The position numbers and the translations under genes are program-made. The notes below the pieces were generated by a model that ran no database searches, was not told where the DNA came from, and saw nothing but the letters and a program-made list of their open reading frames with translations. Source: WHSW01 sp963851045 (GTDB taxonomy: Bacteria; Actinomycetota; Thermoleophilia; Solirubrobacterales; 70-9). Taken from it: 64,000 nt of DNA. Numbering within the stretch: the first letter of the stretch is position 1; each line of letters begins with the position of its first letter. Of the stretch, positions 15,854 through 24,533 are shown one piece after another. The stretch covers positions 868,001 through 932,000 of the forward strand of contig CAWKNC010000002.1 of assembly GCA_963851045.1 (NCBI GenBank). Reading direction: 5' to 3'.

Positions 15854-16534
15854 GTGCCGGTCCCGAGGCGGTTTGATCGCCAGCCTCCGGAGCGCGACCA
15901 GACGCGGATCAACGAACGCATCCGCGTTTCCGAGGTCCGGCTCGTTGACGAGGACGGAAGTCAGATCGGCGTCATCAAGACCGACGAGGCCTTGGCGATG
16001 GCTCAGGACCGTGACCTCGACCTGGTCGAGGTCGCCCCCGAGTCGCGCCCGCCCGTGGCCCGCCTGCTCGATTACTCGAAGTACAAGTACGAGCAGGAGC
16101 AAAAGGCCAAGGCGGCTCGCAAGCACCAACAGCAGGTCAACGTTCGCGAGATCAAGCTGCGCCCGAAGATCGCCGACCACGACTACAACACGAAGAAGGG
16201 CCACGTCGAGCGTTTCCTCCGCCACCAGGACAAGGTCAAGGTGACGATCATGTTCCGCGGTCGCGAGCAGGCGCACCCCGAGCGCGGCCGGGCGCTGCTC
16301 GAGCGGCTTTTCGAGGACGTCGCCGAGCTCGCGGTGGTCGAGTCGAGCCCCCAGCAGGAGGGCCGCAACATGCACATGATGCTCGCGCCCTCAACCGCGG
16401 TGGCGGCCAAGGCGCGCGAGGAGCGCCAGCGCGAGCGCGGCGAAGAATCTGCTGACGCGGCTGAGGCCCCCGCAGACGCCCCTGCGGCCGAGGCTGCGGA
16501 CACCGGCGGCGAAGAAGCCGCGGCTGCGGGTTAG
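15854..16534 (+). CDS. infC: Translation initiation factor IF-3
   Basis: 226 residues. The N-terminal domain shows INERIRVSEVRLVDEDG and KTDEALAMA, the lysine-rich linker follows (YEQEQKAKAARKHQ), and the C-terminal domain has VREIKLRPKIADHDYNTK and VKVTIMFRGRE. An Ala/Glu-rich tail of about 45 residues is added beyond the core, as in several actinobacteria. IF-3 binds the 30S subunit and proofreads start-codon selection. The start is GTG 15854. An unusual start codon is a known route of IF-3 autoregulation (AUU in E. coli), and GTG here may be weaker than ATG but is common in this genome. Confidence 0.96.
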   Translation: MPVPRRFDRQPPERDQTRINERIRVSEVRLVDEDGSQIGVIKTDEALAMAQDRDLDLVEVAPESRPPVARLLDYSKYKYEQEQKAKAARKHQQQVNVREIKLRPKIADHDYNTKKGHVERFLRHQDKVKVTIMFRGREQAHPERGRALLERLFEDVAELAVVESSPQQEGRNMHMMLAPSTAVAAKAREERQRERGEESADAAEAPADAPAAEAADTGGEEAAAAG

Positions 16535-16597
16535 CTCCCAGGCCTTCGCTTCGGCCTGCGGCTTCCGCGATCGCATCTGCTTCAATAAGCCGCTGCC

Positions 16598-16795
16598 GTG
16601 CCCAAGATGAAGACTCATAGCGGCGCTAAGAAGCGCTTTCGCAAGACCGCCACGGGCAAGCTCCGTGGCCGGCGCGCGTATTCGAGCCACATCCTTGAGA
16701 AGAAGTCGCCCAAGCGCAAGCGGCGCATGGCCAAGCCGGTTGACATCGCTCCGAGCGACGTCAAGAAGGTCAACAAGCTGCTCGGGAGCAAGTAG
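16598..16795 (+). CDS. rpmI: 50S ribosomal protein L35
   Basis: 65 residues, very basic, with the L35 signature (MPKMKTHSGAKKRFRKT near the start, HILEKKSPKRKRR in the middle). Its position between infC and rplT is the conserved bacterial order. The start is GTG 16598, 63 bases after infC; the gap holds a small GC hairpin. Confidence 0.97.
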   Translation: MPKMKTHSGAKKRFRKTATGKLRGRRAYSSHILEKKSPKRKRRMAKPVDIAPSDVKKVNKLLGSK

Positions 16796-16798
16796 CCG

Positions 16799-17158
16799 AT
16801 GAGCCGCGCCACGAACGCCGTCGCCCGCAAGCGCCGTCGCAAGAAGGTCCTCAACCAGGCCAAGGGCTACTGGGGGCGCAAGCACTCCAGCTACCGCTTC
16901 GCAAACGAGCAGGTCATGCGGTCCGGGCAGTACGCCTACCGCGACCGGCGGGTTCGAAAGCGCGAGATGCGCAAGCTCTGGATCATCCGCATCAACGCCG
17001 CCGCCAGGCGCGAGGGCATGAGCTACTCGCAGCTGATCCACGGCCTCTCCGAGGCCGGGATCGAGGTCAACCGCAAGATGCTCGCCGACATCGCCGTGCG
17101 CGATCCTGAGGCTTTCCGCCGATTCACCGACCAAGCCCGGGAGGCCGTGGCGGCCTGA
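16799..17158 (+). CDS. rplT: 50S ribosomal protein L20
   Basis: 119 residues with the L20 pattern (KRRRKKVLNQAKGYWG near the start, then RQYAYRDRR-like GQYAYRDRRVRKREMRKLW and a YSQLIHGL-x-EAGIEVNRKMLADIA C-terminus). It binds 23S rRNA early in 50S assembly and in other bacteria represses this operon. The ATG is 3 bases after the rpmI stop. A canonical terminator follows at 17183. Confidence 0.97.
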   Translation: MSRATNAVARKRRRKKVLNQAKGYWGRKHSSYRFANEQVMRSGQYAYRDRRVRKREMRKLWIIRINAAARREGMSYSQLIHGLSEAGIEVNRKMLADIAVRDPEAFRRFTDQAREAVAA

Positions 17159-17182
17159 ACGACCGCCGCATCTGACTTCACC

Positions 17183-17208
17183 GGGCGCCCCGCGAGGCGC
17201 CCTTTTTT
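17183..17208 (+). terminator. Rho-independent terminator after rplT
   Basis: GGGCGCC pairs with GGCGCCC around a 6-base loop and is followed by six T residues. It closes the infC-rpmI-rplT unit. The next gene starts 15 bases later, so that gene must have a promoter within or upstream of the terminator, or depend on readthrough. Confidence 0.9.
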
Positions 17209-17222
17209 GTGGCTCAACACGA

Positions 17223-17894
17223 ATGATCACCAGCAAGGACAACGAGAGGCTGAAGCTGATTCGCAAGCTCGCCGAGCGCAAGCACCGCGAGCGCGAGGGC
17301 CTGTTTGTCGCTGAGGGCGAGGATCTCGTTGGTGCCGCCGAGGCCGCCGGTTTGACGGCGGAGTTCGTGCTGCGCGCAGGAGACGATGTGGAGCCGGAGC
17401 TGCTCGACGCCGTTTCGGCGCTCGGCTCGGGAACGCGCGTGATCGGGGTCTACCGCCGCCCGCACCCGCCCGCGTTCGCCGGCCCGCAGATCTATCTCCA
17501 CGAGCTCGGCGATCCCGGCAACGTCGGCGCGATCGTCCGGACGGCCGACGCCCTCGTCGGCGGCTCGGTTGTGCTCGGTCACGGATGCGCCGACCCGTAC
17601 GGGTCCAAGGCCGTGCGCGCGAGCATGGGGTCAATCTTCCGGCTGCCCGTGGCCCCGGGCACGGCTGACGACCTGACGGGCCCTGTGGTCGGCCTCGTGG
17701 CTCACGGCGGCGCGGCGCCCGACGACGAGCCGGTGGGTTCTCTGATGGTCGGTGGCGAGCGTTCCGGACTCTCGGACGAGCTCATCGCGCGTTGCGATCG
17801 GCTCTGGACGATCCCGCTGCGCGATGGGGTCGAATCACTCAACGTGGCCGCAGCGGTGGCTGTCGCGCTGGGACGGATATCGTCGGCCGCATGA
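17223..17894 (+). CDS. TrmH/SpoU-family RNA 2'-O-methyltransferase
   Basis: 223 residues. The N-terminal half (ITSKDNERLKLIRKLAERKHRER and a VAEGEDLV segment) is the substrate-binding domain found in SpoU-type rRNA methyltransferases. The C-terminal half is the knotted SPOUT domain: LGDPGNVGAIVRTADA (motif 1), MVGGERSGLS (motif 2) and IPLRDGVESLNVAAAVAVALG (motif 3). It methylates a ribose in rRNA or tRNA using S-adenosylmethionine. The place just before pheS is conserved in many Gram-positives. The stop overlaps the pheS start by 4 bases (ATGA). Confidence 0.9.
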   Translation: MITSKDNERLKLIRKLAERKHREREGLFVAEGEDLVGAAEAAGLTAEFVLRAGDDVEPELLDAVSALGSGTRVIGVYRRPHPPAFAGPQIYLHELGDPGNVGAIVRTADALVGGSVVLGHGCADPYGSKAVRASMGSIFRLPVAPGTADDLTGPVVGLVAHGGAAPDDEPVGSLMVGGERSGLSDELIARCDRLWTIPLRDGVESLNVAAAVAVALGRISSAA

Positions 17895-19000
17895 GCACCG
17901 AAAGGATCGACAGCCTGCGCACCGAGGCCTCTGCGGCGATTGCCGCGGCCGGCGATCTCGCGGCCCTCGAGGAGCTGCGCGTTCGCTATCTCGGTCGCAA
18001 GTCGGAGCTGACCTCAATTCTGCGCGGGATTGCCGATCTGCCCGCGCAGGAGCGCGGCGCGGTCGGCTCAGGTGCCAACGCTGCGCGCAAGGCGCTGGAG
18101 GCCGAGCTCGCCGACCGGGAGAGCGACCTTGAGGCGGCCGAGCTCGAGAGCTCGCTCGCTGCCGGCGCGATCGACGTGACGATGCCCGGCGCCCCGGTCG
18201 CCGGGCGCGCCGCGCAGAACCTGCTGATCCGCACCCAGCGTGAGATCGAGGACGTGTTCGTCGGTCTCGGCTACCGGGTGGTGGAGGGGCCGGAGGTCGA
18301 GCTCGACTACTACAACTTCACCGCGCTCAACCACCCGCCGGGGCACCCGGCGCGCATGGCGCAGGACACGTTTTACGTCGATCCCTCGACCCTCAGCCCC
18401 GAGCTGCGGATCGAAACGCTGCCTCCGGGGCCGGAGGACGTCGTGTTGCGCACCCACACCTCGCCGATGCAGGTCCGCTCGATGGAGGGCCAGGAGCCGC
18501 CGATCATGATCGTCTGCCCGGGCCGCTGCTATCGCTCCGACCCGTTCGACGCCACGCACAGCCCGGTCTTTCACCAGGTGGAGGGCCTCGCGATCGGCGA
18601 GGACATCACGCTCGCCGATCTCAAGGGAACCCTCGATGAGGTTGCTCGCGCGATCTTCGGACCCGAGCGCGAGACCCGCTTTCGGCCCGGCTTCTTTCCG
18701 TTCACCGAGCCCAGCGTCGAGGTGGACGTCTCGTGTTTTCGGTGCGGAGGCAGCGGCGAGCTGCCCGATGGCAGCCGCGATCCGCTGTGCAAGGGCGTGG
18801 GCTGGATCGAGATCCTCGGATCGGGGATGGTCGATCCCAACGTCTTCGGCTTCGTGCGCGAAAACGGCTATGACCCCGAGCGGGTTCAGGGGTTCGCTTT
18901 CGGCATGGGGATCGAGCGGATCGCGATGCTCAAGCACGCGGTTCCGGACCTGCGCAAGTTCTTTGAGAACGACGTCCGCGTGCTGAGGCAGTTCCGATGA
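17891..19000 (+). CDS. pheS: Phenylalanyl-tRNA synthetase alpha subunit
   Basis: 369 residues. An N-terminal coiled coil (about 1-90) for tRNA binding precedes the class II catalytic core with the RTHTSPMQ-like segment LRTHTSPMQVRSM, motif 2 near PGRCYRSDPFDATHSPVFHQVEG, and motif 3 FGMGIERIAMLKH. It pairs with PheT to charge tRNA-Phe. ATG 17891 overlaps the methyltransferase stop by 4 bases; longer in-frame frames run far into that gene. The pheT start overlaps its stop by 4 bases. Confidence 0.96.
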   Translation: MSTERIDSLRTEASAAIAAAGDLAALEELRVRYLGRKSELTSILRGIADLPAQERGAVGSGANAARKALEAELADRESDLEAAELESSLAAGAIDVTMPGAPVAGRAAQNLLIRTQREIEDVFVGLGYRVVEGPEVELDYYNFTALNHPPGHPARMAQDTFYVDPSTLSPELRIETLPPGPEDVVLRTHTSPMQVRSMEGQEPPIMIVCPGRCYRSDPFDATHSPVFHQVEGLAIGEDITLADLKGTLDEVARAIFGPERETRFRPGFFPFTEPSVEVDVSCFRCGGSGELPDGSRDPLCKGVGWIEILGSGMVDPNVFGFVRENGYDPERVQGFAFGMGIERIAMLKHAVPDLRKFFENDVRVLRQFR

Positions 19001-21504
19001 GGGTGCCCTACAGCTGGCTTGTCTCCTACTGCGACCCGGGCCTTTCGCCCGAGGCGATCGGCTCGACCCTGTCGATGCACTCGATCGAGCTCGAGCGAAT
19101 CTCCCACGCCGGGGCGCCGAGCGACGAGGGCTTCGTTGTCGGCCGCGTGATCAGTGCCGAGCCGCACCCGAACGCCGACCGCCTTCGTGTCTGCGAGGTC
19201 GACATCGGTGCCCAGTCGCCGCAGACGATCGTCTGTGGCGCGCCCAACGTCGCCGCGGGCCAGACGGTCGCGGTCGTTACGCCCGGTGCACGAATGCCCG
19301 GTGGCGAGAAGCTGAAGAAGGCCAAGCTGCGCGGCGTCGAGTCCAACGGAATGATCCTCAGCGAGCGCGAGCTCGAAATCGGCGAGGACCACGACGGCAT
19401 CCTCGAGATACCGCCTCCCACCGCCGCTTCGCGTCCGGGGGTGCTCGGGTCTGAGGGGGGATGGGCTCCGGGTACTCCGCTCTCCGAGGTTCTCGCCGTC
19501 GCGGAGCCGGTGATCGAGCTCGAGCCGACGTCCAACCGCGTCGACTGCTTCGGCGTCTATGGGGTCGCTCGCGAGCTGCACGCGGTGACCGGCGCCGAGC
19601 TCGCGCCGGCGCCTTGGGAGGACGACGCCGAGGCCGCGGGTGATGGAGCGGTCGAGGACTACGCGTCGGTCACCGTCGAGGTCCCTGATCTTTGCCCGCG
19701 CTTCAGCGCCCGCGTCTTCACCGACGTGCGGATCGGGCCGTCGCCTCCGTGGCTGAAGGCGAGGCTGACGGCCGCGGGAATGCGGCCGATCAACAACGTC
19801 GTCGACATCACCAACTACGTGATGCTGATGACCGCTCAGCCGCTTCACGCCTTCGACCTCGACAAGGTTCCCGACGGCGAGATAATCGTCCGCCGGGCCC
19901 ATGACGGGGAGAAGATGACCACGCTCGACGGAAACGAGCGGTCCTTCGATACCGACACCGTGCTGGTGTGCGACCGCAACGGGCCCACCGGGATCGCCGG
20001 AATCATGGGTGGCCAGGTCTCAGAGGTCAGCGAAACCACCACCCGCGTGCTGCTCGAGGTCGCGACCTGGAACGGAGTCAACATCCTGCGCACCTCCCGC
20101 AAGCTCGGCCTGCGCTCCGACGCATCGAATCGAAACGAAAAGCAGCTGCATCCCGACCTGGCGCTGCGCGCCCAGCGGGTTGCGTCGAAGTTGCTCGTCG
20201 AACTCTGCGGTGCGCGCCTGGTCCCGGGCACGATCGACGCCGCGGGGGAGATCCCCGACGCCCACCGCGTCCGGCTGCGTGACGGACGCGCGGAGCGACT
20301 GCTCGGGCTCGCCATCCCGATCGAAGATCAGGTCGAGTATCTGCGCCGGTTGGAGTTCGGTGTCGAGATGACCGGCGGGGACCTCGAGGCCACCGTTCCG
20401 TTTCATCGCCACTACGACGTCACGCGCGAGGCCGATCTGATCGAGGAGGTCGGGAGGATCCATGGCTACGCCGATCACCTGCCAGCGACGCTGCCCTCCG
20501 GCGGCGGTAGTGGTGGCGCGCTCAGCCGCGAACAGCGCCTGCGCCGGCGCGCCGAGGACCTCATGCGCGACTTCGGCTTCGACGGCGTTGTCACGCTCAG
20601 CCTCACCGACCCCGGGCAGGCAAAACGGCTGCGGATAGAGGCGGGCGATCCACGCGCCGCGACCATCGCGATCTCGAATCCGCTCTCGCGGGATCACTCC
20701 GCGCTGCGCACGACGCTGCTCGGAGGCCTGCTCGACGTCGCGCGCTACAACCGCGCCCACGGGGCCAGCGATGTCGCGATCTATGAATCCGGGCGCGCCT
20801 ATCTGCGCGAGGGAGAGACGCTCGGCGCCGGCACGCTTGCCAGCAGCTTCCCGGGCCGACGTTCAGCCCCGGCCTTCGAGCCCTGGCGGCTTGCGTGCCT
20901 CACAACCGGCCCGCAGGCCGCAGCGGGGTGGAGGGGCGACCCGCAGCCACCGGACTTCTACTCGCTCAAGGGGGTTCTCGAGGGCGTGGGGGCCGGGCTC
21001 GGAGTCGAGGTCGAGGTGCAGCCGGGCGATGAGCCCTTCCTCAGTCCTGGGCGGGTCGGGCGGGTGCTCGTCGCTGGCAACCCCGCGGGTTGGGTGGGGG
21101 AGATCCATCCGCTTGTCGCACGCGCATGGGATCTCGACGCGGCGGTCGGCTTCGAGATCGACCTCGCTGCGCTCGTCGACGCGTCACCCACGCCAAATGA
21201 GCAGTACGAGGACGTCATCACCTATCCGGCCGTCGAGCAGGACATCGCCGTGGTCGTTGCCGAGGGCACCGAGGCGGCGCGGGTACGCGCGGTGATCGCC
21301 GAAGCGGGCGGCGAGTTGCTGCGCTCGATCACCATCTTCGACCTCTACCACGGCGATCAGGTCGGCGAGGGGCACAAGAGCCTCGCACTGCGGCTCGAGT
21401 TCCGGGCCGCCGACCGCACCCTCACCGACGAGGAGGTTGGCGGCATCCGCGAGCGCATCGAGTCCGCGCTTTCAGAGCAGCTGGGCGGGTCGCTGCGTGG
21501 CTGA
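18997..21504 (+). CDS. pheT: Phenylalanyl-tRNA synthetase beta subunit
   Basis: 835 residues, usual length. It has the tRNA-binding OB domain (about 40-155), the B3/B4 editing domain with MRPINNVVDITNYVM, the B5 domain (DHR-type fold, about 400-475), an inactive class II core, and the C-terminal anticodon-binding ferredoxin-like domain (FDLYHGDQVGEGHKSLALRL). It forms the alpha2-beta2 enzyme with PheS and edits Tyr-tRNA-Phe. Both ends are translationally coupled: ATGA with pheS and an 8-base overlap with argC. Confidence 0.96.
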   Translation: MRVPYSWLVSYCDPGLSPEAIGSTLSMHSIELERISHAGAPSDEGFVVGRVISAEPHPNADRLRVCEVDIGAQSPQTIVCGAPNVAAGQTVAVVTPGARMPGGEKLKKAKLRGVESNGMILSERELEIGEDHDGILEIPPPTAASRPGVLGSEGGWAPGTPLSEVLAVAEPVIELEPTSNRVDCFGVYGVARELHAVTGAELAPAPWEDDAEAAGDGAVEDYASVTVEVPDLCPRFSARVFTDVRIGPSPPWLKARLTAAGMRPINNVVDITNYVMLMTAQPLHAFDLDKVPDGEIIVRRAHDGEKMTTLDGNERSFDTDTVLVCDRNGPTGIAGIMGGQVSEVSETTTRVLLEVATWNGVNILRTSRKLGLRSDASNRNEKQLHPDLALRAQRVASKLLVELCGARLVPGTIDAAGEIPDAHRVRLRDGRAERLLGLAIPIEDQVEYLRRLEFGVEMTGGDLEATVPFHRHYDVTREADLIEEVGRIHGYADHLPATLPSGGGSGGALSREQRLRRRAEDLMRDFGFDGVVTLSLTDPGQAKRLRIEAGDPRAATIAISNPLSRDHSALRTTLLGGLLDVARYNRAHGASDVAIYESGRAYLREGETLGAGTLASSFPGRRSAPAFEPWRLACLTTGPQAAAGWRGDPQPPDFYSLKGVLEGVGAGLGVEVEVQPGDEPFLSPGRVGRVLVAGNPAGWVGEIHPLVARAWDLDAAVGFEIDLAALVDASPTPNEQYEDVITYPAVEQDIAVVVAEGTEAARVRAVIAEAGGELLRSITIFDLYHGDQVGEGHKSLALRLEFRAADRTLTDEEVGGIRERIESALSEQLGGSLRG

Positions 21505-22546
21505 GAGGACACCAACCAGGGTGGTTGTCGCCGGAGCCTCCGGATACGCCGGTGCGCTTGCCGCCGAGCTCGTCTGGCGCCATCCGGATCTGGAGCTGGC
21601 GTTCGCGACCTCGCGAAGCGAGACAGGTAGGCGGCTAAACGAGCTCTACCCCCGCTACCGGGCGCCGATCGAGCTCACCGAGCTCAACCTCCAAGAGCTC
21701 GAGGACGTCGAGGCCGCGATCGTCTGCTATCCGCACGCCGCCGCCGCGCCCGTGGTCGCCGAGATGCGTGGGCTGGGACTGTCGGTGGTCGATCTCTCCG
21801 CCGATTTTCGCCTGGTGGACGCGGCGATCTACGAGCGCTGGTATGCACCCCACGGCGAGCCCGAGCTGCTCGACAACGCGGTCTACGGGCTCACGGAACT
21901 TCGCCGCGACCTGATCAAGACCGCCGATCTCGTGGCCAATCCCGGCTGCTATCCGACGGCCGCGCTGCTCGCCTTGGCGCCACTTGCCGAGCGCGGGGTG
22001 GTCAGCTCGGTGATCGTCGATGCGAAGTCCGGCGTCTCGGGGGCCGGGCGAGATGGCGGCGAACGCCTCTCGCTCGTGAACCTCACCGAGAACCTGACGC
22101 CCTACGCGATCGAGGGCCACCGCCACCTGCCGGAGATCCAGCAGGAGCTGGACATCCTCCATCGCAGCGCCACGTCGTCGACGGTGTCGGCGGGGGTGCG
22201 CGGCCCCGGCGAATCGATCCCGCTGACGTTCATCCCGCACCTGTTGCCAATCGATCAGGGCCTGCTTGCGAGCTGTTACGTCGATCTCACCGAGCCGGTT
22301 GAAGATGTTGCAGCCCTTTACGCCGAGCGCTACGCCGACGAGCCGTTCGTCGAGGTCGTGGGCTCGCCGCCAGGCGTTCGCGACGTGCGCGACTCGAACC
22401 ACTGTCGAATCCACGCAGCGTCGCTCGGCGAGAGCCGCGCGGTCGTGTTCGCGGCGATCGACAACCTCTGGAAGGGCGCTTCGGGGCAAGCGATCCAGAA
22501 CCTCAACCTCATGCTGGGTCTCGATGAGGACGCTGGGCTGCGATGA
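21497..22546 (+). CDS. argC: N-acetyl-gamma-glutamyl-phosphate reductase
   Basis: 349 residues. The Rossmann motif GASGYAGALAAEL is near residue 12, and the active-site Cys is in NPGCYPTAALLAL. The enzyme reduces N-acetylglutamyl phosphate with NADPH, the third step of arginine synthesis. GTG 21497 is chosen because it sits 8 bases inside pheT; the longer frame beginning at 21437 would extend 68 bases into pheT with residues unlike ArgC. It heads argC-argJ-argB-argD, joined to the pheT transcript. Confidence 0.95.
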   Translation: MAERTPTRVVVAGASGYAGALAAELVWRHPDLELAFATSRSETGRRLNELYPRYRAPIELTELNLQELEDVEAAIVCYPHAAAAPVVAEMRGLGLSVVDLSADFRLVDAAIYERWYAPHGEPELLDNAVYGLTELRRDLIKTADLVANPGCYPTAALLALAPLAERGVVSSVIVDAKSGVSGAGRDGGERLSLVNLTENLTPYAIEGHRHLPEIQQELDILHRSATSSTVSAGVRGPGESIPLTFIPHLLPIDQGLLASCYVDLTEPVEDVAALYAERYADEPFVEVVGSPPGVRDVRDSNHCRIHAASLGESRAVVFAAIDNLWKGASGQAIQNLNLMLGLDEDAGLR

Positions 22547-23694
22547 CCTTTTTCCGATCCCGCTGGGTGACCCCGCCCGCCGGGGTGCAGGAGCTCGATC
22601 CTTCGGTGCTGGCGCCAGGCTTTCGCGCCGCGGGCGTCGCATGTGGACTCAAGGGCGACGGGCAAACCGACGTCGGGATCGTCGCCTGCGATGCGCCCGA
22701 TGTTCGCTCGGCGCTCCTGCTCACGCGTAACGCTGCAGCGGCTGCCCCCATCCGGGTCTGTCGCGACGAATGCGACGGCGCTGCGGTTCGCGCCGCCGTG
22801 GTGAATTCCGGCAACGCCAATGCCGCCACCGGCGAGCAGGGCTACGCCGACGCCCTGGCGATGCGCGATGCAGCTGCCGCGGCGATCGGCATCGATCCGC
22901 GCCAGGTGGCGGTGGCCGAAACGGGCGTGATCGGCGTTCCTCTGGCGATCGACGCCGTCGTTGCCGGAGCGGGGGAGGCCGCACGAGCGCTCTCGGACAC
23001 CGGTGGAGGCAGTTTCGCCGAGGCGATCATGACCACAGACAAGACCGCGAAGGCGTGCACTGTGAGCGCTGGCGGTGTGACCGTCTCCGCCCAGGCCAAG
23101 GGCGCGGGAATGATGCAGCCGGGCTTCGCGACCATGCTCTGCTTCGTGCAGACCGACGCAGAGATCCCCGATCCCGATAGCGATCTGCGCCGCGCCGTCG
23201 ATGCGTCGTTCGAGCGGATCTCGGTCGACGGCCAGATGTCGACCAACGACACCGTCCTCCTCCAGGCGACCGGCACGGCCAGAAAGCAACTTCCGGAGGG
23301 CCTGCTCGACGCGGTGGCGTTACAGCTCGCGCTGGAGATCGTGGCCGACGGCGAGGGCGCCACACGCGTGGGGCGGATCGAGGTCGCCGAGGCCGCGAGC
23401 CCCGACGAGGCCGAACGGGTTGCTCGCGCGATCGCCAACTCGCCGCTCGTCAAGACCGCGCTCTTCGGCCACGATCCGAACTGGGGGCGGATCGCCCAGG
23501 CCGCGGGGATGGCGCTGGCGGGCGAGGAGCTGGCGGAGCTCGGGCCCGCCGAGATCGACGCGGACGCCCTCGCCGCCGACGATGCCGAGGCCGAGATCGC
23601 CGTTCGCCTCGGTCGCGGCGATCATGGTCATCACCTCTACTTCTCGGACCTCAACTACGAATACGTACGAATCAACGCGGAGTACACGACATGA
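22543..23694 (+). CDS. argJ: Bifunctional glutamate N-acetyltransferase / amino-acid acetyltransferase
   Basis: 383 residues. The self-cleavage site is in KGAGMMQPGFATML, where the Thr becomes the N-terminal nucleophile of the beta chain. The NSGNANAATG motif near residue 89 and the C-terminal FSDLNYEYVRINAEYTT end fit ArgJ. It recycles the acetyl group from N-acetylornithine to glutamate, and in the bifunctional form also uses acetyl-CoA. It overlaps argC and argB by 4 bases each. A standalone argA is not needed if this enzyme is bifunctional. Confidence 0.95.
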   Translation: MTFFRSRWVTPPAGVQELDPSVLAPGFRAAGVACGLKGDGQTDVGIVACDAPDVRSALLLTRNAAAAAPIRVCRDECDGAAVRAAVVNSGNANAATGEQGYADALAMRDAAAAAIGIDPRQVAVAETGVIGVPLAIDAVVAGAGEAARALSDTGGGSFAEAIMTTDKTAKACTVSAGGVTVSAQAKGAGMMQPGFATMLCFVQTDAEIPDPDSDLRRAVDASFERISVDGQMSTNDTVLLQATGTARKQLPEGLLDAVALQLALEIVADGEGATRVGRIEVAEAASPDEAERVARAIANSPLVKTALFGHDPNWGRIAQAAGMALAGEELAELGPAEIDADALAADDAEAEIAVRLGRGDHGHHLYFSDLNYEYVRINAEYTT

Positions 23695-24533
23695 GCACCA
23701 ACATCCAGACGCTTCTCGAGGCGCTGCCGTACATCAAGCAGTTTCACGGCAAGACGGTCGTCATCAAGTACGGCGGGGCGGCAATGCGCGACGAGACGCT
23801 GCGCGAGGACTTTGCCACCGACGTCGTCCTGCTCAAGTACGTGGGCCTCAACCCCGTGATCGTGCACGGCGGTGGCCCTGACATCACCCACTACATGGAG
23901 CGGCTGGGTATGGAGGTGCGGTTTGTTGAGGGCGTTCGCGTCTCCGATCCAGAGACCGTGGAGATCGCGAAGATGGTGTTGCTCGGCAAGGTCAACTCCG
24001 ACATCGTCATGCGCCTCAATCGCCACGGGCAGCCGGCCGTGGGATTGTCGGGTGAGGACGGGGACCTCTTCCACGTCCGCCCGCACGCGAAGGCCGACGA
24101 GCTTGGATTTGTCGGCGACATCGCGCGCGTGCAGGTCGACGTCCTCAATCACATCGCCGAGGACTACATCCCCGTGATCGCCTCGGTCGGCGTCGACGCG
24201 GAGGGCAACTCCTACAACGTCAACGCCGATACGGCTGCAGGCGAGGTAGCCGCCGCCCTCGGCGCCTACAAGGCGATCTTTCTCACCGACGTCGCCGGCT
24301 GGCTCGCCGATCCGGCCGATGAGAAGTCGCTGACCTCGCGTGCCACCGTCGACGAGGTCGAGGCGGCGCTTGCTGGGATCTCGGGCGGGATGCGGCCGAA
24401 GCTCACCGCATGCGTAAAGGCCGTACACGGCGGCGCCGGGTCGGCGCACATCATCGACGGCCGCCGCCCGCACAGCCTCCTGCTCGAGCTCTTCACGGAC
24501 GCCGGGATCGGGACGATGGTTACGCCCGCGTGA
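23691..24533 (+). CDS. argB: Acetylglutamate kinase
   Basis: 280 residues with the amino-acid kinase fold: VVIKYGGAAM near residue 24, VIVHGGGPDI near 60, and the C-terminal GGMRPKLTACVKAVHGGAGSAHI part split here as two motifs (GGMRPKL and GGAGSAHIIDGR). It phosphorylates N-acetylglutamate, the committed step, and is usually feedback-inhibited by arginine; the N-terminal helix needed for arginine sensitivity is present (LLEALPYIKQF). It overlaps argJ by 4 and argD by 4 bases. Confidence 0.95.
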   Translation: MSTNIQTLLEALPYIKQFHGKTVVIKYGGAAMRDETLREDFATDVVLLKYVGLNPVIVHGGGPDITHYMERLGMEVRFVEGVRVSDPETVEIAKMVLLGKVNSDIVMRLNRHGQPAVGLSGEDGDLFHVRPHAKADELGFVGDIARVQVDVLNHIAEDYIPVIASVGVDAEGNSYNVNADTAAGEVAAALGAYKAIFLTDVAGWLADPADEKSLTSRATVDEVEAALAGISGGMRPKLTACVKAVHGGAGSAHIIDGRRPHSLLLELFTDAGIGTMVTPA